Source of the DNA: Hyphomicrobiales bacterium
GTDB lineage: Bacteria > Pseudomonadota > Alphaproteobacteria > Rhizobiales > JAJFHB01
Direction: 5' to 3'
Assembly: GCA_021775795.1 (NCBI GenBank)
Contig: JAJFHB010000703.1
Location: 1 to 11,244, forward strand
DNA: 11,244 nt
Made by a program: the position numbers and the translations under genes. Positions 6,695 through 11,244 of this stretch are shown piece by piece; the stretch's first letter is position 1; each line of letters starts with the position of its first letter. The notes beneath the pieces are model-generated. The model was not told the DNA's origin. It searched no databases and saw only the letters and a list, made by a program, of their open reading frames with translations.

Positions 6695-7462
6695 CTAACC
6701 TTTGAGCTGGCTCAGAAGGCTGGCACTGCCAGAGGTCAGCATGCCCGTATCGCTTCCCCCGGAGATAAAGACAAATCCACGCGAGGCGAATTCCCGCCCA
6801 AGCTCCGGCGTGTTGGCAAAAATCCCCGGAAAGACACCATGCCTGGCCGCCGCTTCAAGCACCACATCCAGCGCCCGTTTGACCTCGTCACGGGTGGGAT
6901 CAACATGCTCACCATTCGTCAGCGAAACGCACAGGTCATTGGGGCCGACGAACAGGCCGTTAATTCCTTCAACCCCACAAATCGCATCGATGTTGTCGAG
7001 AGCATCGGCGGTTTCCACCATGGCCCAGGCAACCGAGAGGTCATTTGCGCCGTGCAGGAAGTCCTGTTTGCCGAGCCCGGCCATGGCCATGGCTCGCCCA
7101 GGCCCCCAACTGCGTTGACCAACGGGCGGATAGTTGCTCGCCTGCGCGAACCAGCGGGCGTCTTCGACCGTGTTGATCATCGGCGCGATGATGCCCTGTA
7201 CACCGGCATCGAGCGCCTTGCCGATAATGCCTTCATCGTTGGGGATACTGCGCACCAGCACAGACGTGTCTGTGCCGTGAACAGCTGTGACCATGCGGAG
7301 CACATCCAGGTGATCGATGTAACCGTGCTGGCAGTCCAGCACGATCGCGTCCCATTCCTGGCGCCCAAGCATCTCGGCAGCGTTGGGTTCGGCCAGCAAA
7401 CACCAGGCAGTATACAGCGTTTCGCCGGCTTGCAGGCGTTGGCGGAAATCAGTCGCGCTCAT
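6695..7462 (-). CDS. HpcH/HpaI-family aldolase
   Basis: A metal-dependent class II aldolase/lyase of the family that includes 4-hydroxy-2-oxoheptanedioate aldolase and 2-dehydro-3-deoxyglucarate aldolase, which release pyruvate or a related oxoacid. It has 255 residues, the usual length. Family signatures are DCQHGYID (43-50, catalytic His46), VLVRSIPND (69-77, Arg71), GVQGIIAPMINTVEDA (87-102), QRSWGPGRA (116-124), the metal ligand Glu150 in VETADALDNIDAI (149-161), and GLFVGPNDLCVSL (169-181, metal ligand Asp176). All key residues are present, so it should be active; the substrate cannot be read from the sequence. GAAGGGG lies 6 bases before the ATG. The gene is 91 bases downstream of DUF1476 and 46 bases upstream of the phosphoribosyltransferase-like gene, all on the same strand. 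Confidence 0.92.
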   Translation of the reverse strand: MSATDFRQRLQAGETLYTAWCLLAEPNAAEMLGRQEWDAIVLDCQHGYIDHLDVLRMVTAVHGTDTSVLVRSIPNDEGIIGKALDAGVQGIIAPMINTVEDARWFAQASNYPPVGQRSWGPGRAMAMAGLGKQDFLHGANDLSVAWAMVETADALDNIDAICGVEGINGLFVGPNDLCVSLTNGEHVDPTRDEVKRALDVVLEAAARHGVFPGIFANTPELGREFASRGFVFISGGSDTGMLTSGSASLLSQLKG

Positions 7463-7553
7463 GCGGCGCCCCTTCGAGCTCGGTCACCCGGATGCGGATA
7501 CCCGCCTTGCTCAGGCAAGAAGCGAGCTCCGATTCCGAACCACCTGAAAAGAC

Positions 7554-7877
7554 TCAACTTTTGTTTTGAATCTGATCAACAGCCGTTGCCATGAGTTCAT
7601 CCATGGTGCGGCGTATCTGGTGATCGGACTGCTCGACGCTCTTGGCATCGAAATCGCCACGGATCTTGCGGAACACATCCTCATCTCCAGGCTCCTCAAA
7701 ATCGGCCTTCACGACTGAACGCGCATATTCATCGGCAGCATCTCCAGAGATGCCCATCTTTTCTGCCGCCCAAAGGCCCAGGAGCTTGTTCCGCCGTGCG
7801 GTCGCCTTGAAGAGAAGTTCTTCATCATGAGCAAACTTCCGCTCAAATCCTTCTTCACGCTTGTCAAAAGTGTTCAT
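7554..7877 (-). CDS. DUF1476 protein (alphaproteobacterial F1-ATPase zeta/inhibitor family)
   Basis: A 107-residue soluble, mostly helical protein. The family member of Paracoccus denitrificans is the zeta subunit, which binds F1 and blocks ATP hydrolysis by its N-terminal segment; other alphaproteobacterial members inhibit less strongly. The conserved blocks are FDKREEGFERKFAHDEEL (4-21), FKATARRNKLLGLWAAEKMG (23-42), ADFEEPGDEDVFRKIRGDFD (58-77) and SDHQIRRTMDEL (83-94). GAGGAG precedes the ATG at normal spacing. The gene is divergent from purC across a 320-base region. Readthrough into the aldolase gene 91 bases downstream is possible; only a weak hairpin (CTTGC/GCAAG near 7506-7519) lies between. 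Confidence 0.93.
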   Translation of the reverse strand: MNTFDKREEGFERKFAHDEELLFKATARRNKLLGLWAAEKMGISGDAADEYARSVVKADFEEPGDEDVFRKIRGDFDAKSVEQSDHQIRRTMDELMATAVDQIQNKS

Positions 7878-7911
7878 TCCGCATCACTCCTCATGTCACC
7901 AAAATTGTTCT

Positions 7912-7923
7912 CGCCTATGCCAT
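7912..7923. repeat. 12-bp direct repeat, copy 1 (CGCCTATGCCAT)
   Basis: Identical 12-mer to that at 8055-8066, with ATTGT upstream in both copies (ATTGT + 3 bases here, + 2 bases in copy 2). This copy overlaps the candidate -10 of the DUF1476 promoter. It may be a regulator site or a remnant of a small duplication. Confidence 0.5.
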
Positions 7924-7947
7924 AGCCCGCGCATTTGACCAAATCAA
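7919..7947 (-). promoter_or_regulatory. Candidate DUF1476 promoter (weak)
   Basis: Reading leftward, TTGATT (7947-7942, 4 of 6) and TATGGC (7924-7919, 3 of 6) are 17 bases apart. The -10 lies about 40 bases before the DUF1476 ATG, and repeat copy 1 overlaps the -10. Confidence 0.25.
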
Positions 7948-8054
7948 CACAGGATCGGCCAGGGCATCCATCACTGACGCCCGCCTTCACCCCGCATATA
8001 GGGATTAAACAGGCACTGGAAAAGCTCTTGGATATCTGCGTGTTCGCATTGTGC

Positions 8055-8066
8055 CGCCTATGCCAT
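8055..8066. repeat. 12-bp direct repeat, copy 2 (CGCCTATGCCAT)
   Basis: Second copy, 143 bases from the first and about 75 bases upstream of the purC TATAAT, a position open to a shared upstream regulator. Same orientation as copy 1, also preceded by ATTGT. Function unknown. Confidence 0.5.
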
Positions 8067-8139
8067 TGGAGTAGTTTGGCGTGTAGGGATTCCACGGGCG
8101 AATCGCATTTCCAGCTGCTCACTCTGGGAGCCAGGCTCG

Positions 8140-8145
8140 TATAAT
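8140..8145 (+). promoter_or_regulatory. Probable -10 element of the purC promoter
   Basis: A perfect TATAAT lies 52 bases before the purC ATG, giving a plausible leader of about 45 bases. The -35 is poor: the best options are TGCTCA at 8116-8121 or CTCACT at 8118-8123, each 3 of 6, so an activator may be needed. AAGGA at 8183-8187 is the purC ribosome binding site, 10 bases from the ATG. Confidence 0.45.
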
Positions 8146-8197
8146 GAGCTGCAGCCACACATCAATTCAGTAGGAAACCTCTAAGGATCATCACATC

Positions 8198-8965
8198 ATG
8201 AGCCGTAGGCGCCGCATTTATGAAGGCAAGGCCAAAATTCTCTATGAAGGCCCCGAACCCGGAACTCTCGTGCAGCATTTCAAAGATGATGCCACAGCTT
8301 TCAACAATGAAAAGCACGATGTCATTGACGGCAAGGGTGTGCTGAACAACCGCATCTCGGAGTATTTGTTCAACCAGTTCAATCAAATTGGCATCCCCAC
8401 CCACTTCATGAAGCGCCTCAACATGCGTGAGCAGCTCATTCGTGAAGTCGAGATCATCCCGGTCGAAGTTGTTGTTCGCAACATTGCCGCAGGCACCCTC
8501 TCCAAACGCCTTGGCATTGAAGAGGGCACGCAACTGCCACGTTCGATTGTTGAGTATTATTTCAAGTCTGACGACCTCGGCGACCCCATGATTTCCGAAG
8601 AACACATAACCGCGTTCGGTTGGGCGACACCGCCTGAAATTGACGAGATGACCGCATTGGCATTGCGTATCAACGACTTCATGAGCGGCCTCTTTGTCGG
8701 TATCGGCATACGTCTCGTCGACTTCAAGGTTGAATTTGGCCGCCTCTATGAAAACGAACTTATGCGTGTTGTGCTCGCCGACGAAGTCAGCCCCGACAGC
8801 TGCCGCCTGTGGGATATCACAACCAACGAGAAGCTCGACAAGGACCGTTTCCGGCGCGACATGGGCGGCCTCATCGAAGCCTATCAGGAAGTTGCGCGGC
8901 GCCTCGGCATACTCTTTGAAAACGATCGGCCTGAACAAAGCGGGCCGGTTCTTGTCAAATCCTAG
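8198..8965 (+). CDS. purC: Phosphoribosylaminoimidazole-succinocarboxamide synthase (SAICAR synthetase)
   Basis: Catalyses the ATP-dependent joining of CAIR and aspartate to SAICAR in de novo purine synthesis, in the cytoplasm. It has 255 residues, as expected for the bacterial monofunctional enzyme. Signatures are the N-terminal [12 protein letters not shown] (7-18), FKDDATAFN (28-36), the [10 protein letters not shown] loop (45-54), [15 protein letters not shown] (90-104), LVDFKVEFG (173-181) and [14 protein letters not shown] (193-206). The start matches alphaproteobacterial family members, which begin with a run of arginines before IYEGKAK. purS follows after 33 bases, so purC probably heads a purC-purS-purQ-purL operon. 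Confidence 0.97.
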   Translation: MSRRRRIYEGKAKILYEGPEPGTLVQHFKDDATAFNNEKHDVIDGKGVLNNRISEYLFNQFNQIGIPTHFMKRLNMREQLIREVEIIPVEVVVRNIAAGTLSKRLGIEEGTQLPRSIVEYYFKSDDLGDPMISEEHITAFGWATPPEIDEMTALALRINDFMSGLFVGIGIRLVDFKVEFGRLYENELMRVVLADEVSPDSCRLWDITTNEKLDKDRFRRDMGGLIEAYQEVARRLGILFENDRPEQSGPVLVKS

Positions 8966-8998
8966 TCTTCAAAACGAACGAACGCAGGTGACCTCTCC

Positions 8999-9250
8999 AT
9001 GCCGATGAAGGCCAAGATCAAAATAACGCTCAAGAACGGCGTTCTTGATCCGCAGGGAAAAGCAATTGAGCACGCCTTATCAGGGCTCGGGTTCGATGGC
9101 GTCAACGAAGTCCGCCAAGGCAAGTACATCGAACTTGACCTTGATCACGACGATGAGGCCAGCGCACGCAAGGCCGTCGATCGCATGTGCGAAAAACTGC
9201 TCGCCAATACGGTGATCGAAAACTACGACATCGAGTTCGAGCTCTCATGA
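8999..9250 (+). CDS. purS: FGAM synthase subunit PurS
   Basis: A small structural subunit of the PurSQL formylglycinamidine ribonucleotide synthase, which bridges PurQ and PurL and helps pass ammonia between them. It has 83 residues, the family size, with the pattern [40 protein letters not shown] (7-46) and the C-terminal [14 protein letters not shown] (67-80). AGGTGA at 8986-8991 fits the ATG at 8999 (spacer 7); homologues often begin at the second methionine (9005). The stop overlaps the purQ start as ATGA, implying translational coupling. Confidence 0.96.
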   Translation: MPMKAKIKITLKNGVLDPQGKAIEHALSGLGFDGVNEVRQGKYIELDLDHDDEASARKAVDRMCEKLLANTVIENYDIEFELS

Positions 9251-9936
9251 AGGCACACGTCATTGTGTTTCCAGGATCCAACTGCGATCGCGACGTCGCG
9301 GTTAGCCTTGGCAAAGCCATGGGAACCCCGCCCGGCATGATCTGGCATGGCGACAGTGAAGTGCCGTCTACAGATCTGATCGTTCTTCCCGGCGGTTTTT
9401 CTTATGGCGATTATCTGCGATGCGGCGCCGTTGCAGCGCACTCTCCAATCATGAAGGACGTTGTCTCCAAAGCAAACTCAGGCACGCCAGTGCTTGGCAT
9501 TTGCAACGGTTTCCAGATTCTCACCGAAGCGGGCCTCCTGCCCGGCGTTTTGATGAGAAATGCCTCACTGAGATATGTCTGCCGGGACGTGCATCTGCGT
9601 GTCGAGCGGAGTGATACTGCCTTCACCTCGAAATATGAGAGCGGTCAGATTATTCGTATTCCCATCGCCCACCATGAAGGCAATTTTTTTGCCGACGACG
9701 ACACAATCGATCGCCTCGAACAGGAAGACCGTGTCGCTTTTCGCTATTGCGATGCCAGCGGCGGAATGAATGGCGCTGGCAATCCCAATGGTTCGCGCAA
9801 AGACATTGCAGGCATACTGAACAAGACCGGTTCAGTTCTCGGCATGATGCCACACCCGGAACGGCTGGCAGACGAAGCTCTGGGTGGCACGGATGGAACG
9901 GCCATGTTTGATGGCCTGGTCGAGGCATTGCAATGA
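9247..9936 (+). CDS. purQ: FGAM synthase glutaminase subunit PurQ
   Basis: A class I glutamine amidotransferase that supplies ammonia to PurL for conversion of FGAR to FGAM. It has 229 residues. The N-terminal [12 protein letters not shown] (5-16), the [13 protein letters not shown] segment (49-61), the nucleophile Cys86 in GICNGFQIL (84-92), NPNGS (179-183) and the His203/Glu205 pair of MMPHPERL (200-207) complete the catalytic triad. The frame is open 20 codons further upstream, but the ATG at 9247 is right: it forms the ATGA overlap with the purS stop and starts the family sequence. Its own stop overlaps the purL start in the same way. Confidence 0.97.
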   Translation: MKAHVIVFPGSNCDRDVAVSLGKAMGTPPGMIWHGDSEVPSTDLIVLPGGFSYGDYLRCGAVAAHSPIMKDVVSKANSGTPVLGICNGFQILTEAGLLPGVLMRNASLRYVCRDVHLRVERSDTAFTSKYESGQIIRIPIAHHEGNFFADDDTIDRLEQEDRVAFRYCDASGGMNGAGNPNGSRKDIAGILNKTGSVLGMMPHPERLADEALGGTDGTAMFDGLVEALQ

Positions 9937-11244
9937 TCGCTGCAGCCACCATGGAGATAACACCTGAAGTCGTTGCCGAGCACGGCCTGTCGACTGAAGA
10001 ATACGAGCGCATCTGCGCCATACTTGAGCGCGAACCCAACATTACCGAGCTTGGTGTCTTTTCGGTGATGTGGTCAGAGCATTGCTCCTACAAATCATCC
10101 CGCATCTGGCTGAAGGAATTTCCAACCCAGGGCCCTCAGGTTATTTGCGGACCTGGAGAAAACGCCGGCATTGTGGATATTGGCGACGGGCAGGCAATCG
10201 TCTTCAAGATGGAGAGCCACAATCACCCCTCCTTTATCGAACCCTATCAGGGTGCTGCAACCGGCGTTGGCGGCATCATGCGCGATGTCTTCACCATGGG
10301 CGCCCGGCCCATTGCCCTGTTGAATGCATTGCGTTTTGGCTCACCCGATCATGAAAAAACCCGGCACCTCGTCTCCGGGGTGGTCGCAGGCGTTGGCGGT
10401 TATGGAAACTGTGTCGGCGTTCCCACCATCGGCGGCGAAGTCAATTTCGACGACAGCTACAATGGCAACATTCTCGTCAACGCCATGTGTGTCGGCCTTG
10501 CGGACGCGGACAGGATTTTTTATGCAGCCGCCGAAGGTGCCGGCAACCCGGTGATTTATGTAGGCTCCAAAACCGGGCGCGATGGCATCCACGGTGCCAC
10601 CATGGCGTCTGCGGAATTTGACGACCAGGCCGATGAAAAGCGCCCAACCGTTCAGGTTGGTGACCCGTTCACGGAAAAACTGCTCATCGAAGCCTGCCTG
10701 GAACTCATGGCTGAGGACGCCATCATCGGCATTCAGGACATGGGAGCAGCCGGCCTCACATCATCGTCTGTTGAAATGGCCGGCAAGGGCGGCGTCGGCA
10801 TTGACCTCGATCTTGATCACGTGCCCTGCCGCGAAGAAAGCATGAGTGCCTACGAAATGCTCCTGTCCGAAAGCCAGGAACGCATGCTCATGGTTCTCAA
10901 GCCAGGACGTGAGCACGTTGCCCAGCGGATTTTCGAAAAGTGGGGCCTCGATTTCGCCGTGGTTGGCAAGACAACCAAGACAGGGCGCCTGATCGTTCAT
11001 CATCAAGGCCGCATAGAAGCGGATATTCCAGTTGATGCCGTGTCGAATGAAGCGCCAGTCTATGAGCGACCCGCCACGGCCACGCCCCGGGCTGATTATC
11101 TGAAACCTGAAGATGTGCCCGCCCCCAACAATCTCGGCGACACCCTGCTCCAGATGATGGGATCTCCCCATCTGTGTTCGCGGCGCTGGGTTTGGGAACA
11201 ATATGATCATATGGTCATGGCGGATACGATCGAGCGCCCGGGCA
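9933..11244 (+). CDS. purL: FGAM synthase catalytic subunit PurL (partial, C-terminus off the right edge)
   Basis: ATP-dependent synthase subunit converting FGAR and ammonia to FGAM. It is the small form that works with PurS and PurQ (usually about 740 residues); the first 437 codons are present. Motifs are EHCSYKSS (49-56), [22 protein letters not shown] (from 93), [57 protein letters not shown], and [21 protein letters not shown] with ESQE near 313-316. It starts with an ATGA overlap on purQ; GAGG at 9922-9925 is a suitably spaced ribosome binding site within purQ. A second methionine at codon 7 is less likely given this spacing. Confidence 0.97.
   Translation, partial: MIAAATMEITPEVVAEHGLSTEEYERICAILEREPNITELGVFSVMWSEHCSYKSSRIWLKEFPTQGPQVICGPGENAGIVDIGDGQAIVFKMESHNHPSFIEPYQGAATGVGGIMRDVFTMGARPIALLNALRFGSPDHEKTRHLVSGVVAGVGGYGNCVGVPTIGGEVNFDDSYNGNILVNAMCVGLADADRIFYAAAEGAGNPVIYVGSKTGRDGIHGATMASAEFDDQADEKRPTVQVGDPFTEKLLIEACLELMAEDAIIGIQDMGAAGLTSSSVEMAGKGGVGIDLDLDHVPCREESMSAYEMLLSESQERMLMVLKPGREHVAQRIFEKWGLDFAVVGKTTKTGRLIVHHQGRIEADIPVDAVSNEAPVYERPATATPRADYLKPEDVPAPNNLGDTLLQMMGSPHLCSRRWVWEQYDHMVMADTIERPG

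Larger units (their letters stand above)
7878..8197. promoter_or_regulatory. Divergent regulatory region between DUF1476 and purC
   Basis: This 320-base stretch holds no convincing gene. Frames of 94 codons (leftward) and 69 codons (rightward) exist, but neither resembles a known protein and the first overlaps the start of DUF1476. It contains a 12-base direct repeat, an 8-base repeat TAGGGATT at 7999-8006 and 8084-8091, a TATAAT near the purC end and a possible leftward promoter near DUF1476. I see no tRNA cloverleaf and no purine riboswitch core. Confidence 0.6.

Noticed and set aside
7506..7519. Possible terminator between DUF1476 and the aldolase gene
   Set aside because: Only a 5-bp stem with no following T-run, too weak to call.
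6476..7594. A 372-codon rightward frame across the PRT-like and aldolase genes
   Set aside because: It is antisense to two well-supported genes, spans their boundary, and shows no recognisable domain.
7874..8158. Leftward 94-codon frame in the DUF1476-purC gap
   Set aside because: It overlaps the DUF1476 start, covers the likely promoter and resembles nothing known.
7878..8197. tRNA, 6S RNA or riboswitch in the gap upstream of purC
   Set aside because: No cloverleaf arms, no conserved purine-aptamer core and no clear long paired structure were visible by eye.
8162..8938. A 258-codon open frame antisense to purC
   Set aside because: It mirrors purC exactly, has no family sequence, and purC is unmistakable on the other strand.
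9187..9246. Upstream extension of purQ by 20 codons
   Set aside because: It lies inside purS; the ATGA overlap at 9247 and the family N-terminus fix the start.

Overview
The window reads as alphaproteobacterial chromosome, probably Hyphomicrobiales-like. The evidence is a DUF1476 protein (the alphaproteobacterial F1-ATPase zeta/inhibitor family) divergent from a purC-purS-purQ-purL run, small-type PurL with separate PurS and PurQ, and the style of the LysR and MttB-family proteins. The taxonomic call is inference from gene content, not from a marker gene.

Layout from left to right. (1) 1-881, minus strand: the N-terminal 293 residues of an RhlE-like DEAD-box RNA helicase. It starts at a GTG and runs off the left edge, and its leader is rich in palindromes. 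(2) 882-1277: about 400 bases with no convincing gene. (3) 1278-2150, minus: a GcvA-type LysR regulator, divergent from (4) 2315-4288, plus: an MttB-family (non-pyrrolysine) methyltransferase followed by a small DUF861-like cupin. (5) 4289-7462, minus: three genes read leftwards, a HpcH/HpaI aldolase, a nicotinate-phosphoribosyltransferase-like protein and a lambda-crystallin/carnitine-dehydrogenase-like 3-hydroxyacyl-CoA dehydrogenase family protein. The last meets the cupin gene stop-to-stop with no base between them. (6) 7554-7877, minus: DUF1476. (7) 7878-8197: a divergent promoter region with a 12-bp direct repeat. (8) 8198-11244, plus: purC, purS, purQ and the first 437 codons of purL, with ATGA overlaps at purS/purQ and purQ/purL.

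The outer parts are housekeeping: RNA helicase, ATP synthase regulator and de novo purine synthesis. The middle, about 1278-7462, looks like an accessory catabolic module. LysR probably controls its own gene and the mttB-cupin pair. MttB proteins without pyrrolysine demethylate quaternary amines such as glycine betaine, carnitine or proline betaine in characterised cases. No corrinoid protein or reactivase is encoded here, so those partners would have to come from elsewhere. The mix of an MttB homologue, a nicotinate-PRT-like enzyme, a carnitine-dehydrogenase-like enzyme and an aldolase is the most interesting feature. One speculative reading is use of an N-methylated compound whose demethylated product is salvaged or broken down by the convergent genes. 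No CRISPR array, tRNA, rRNA, transposase or integrase was seen.
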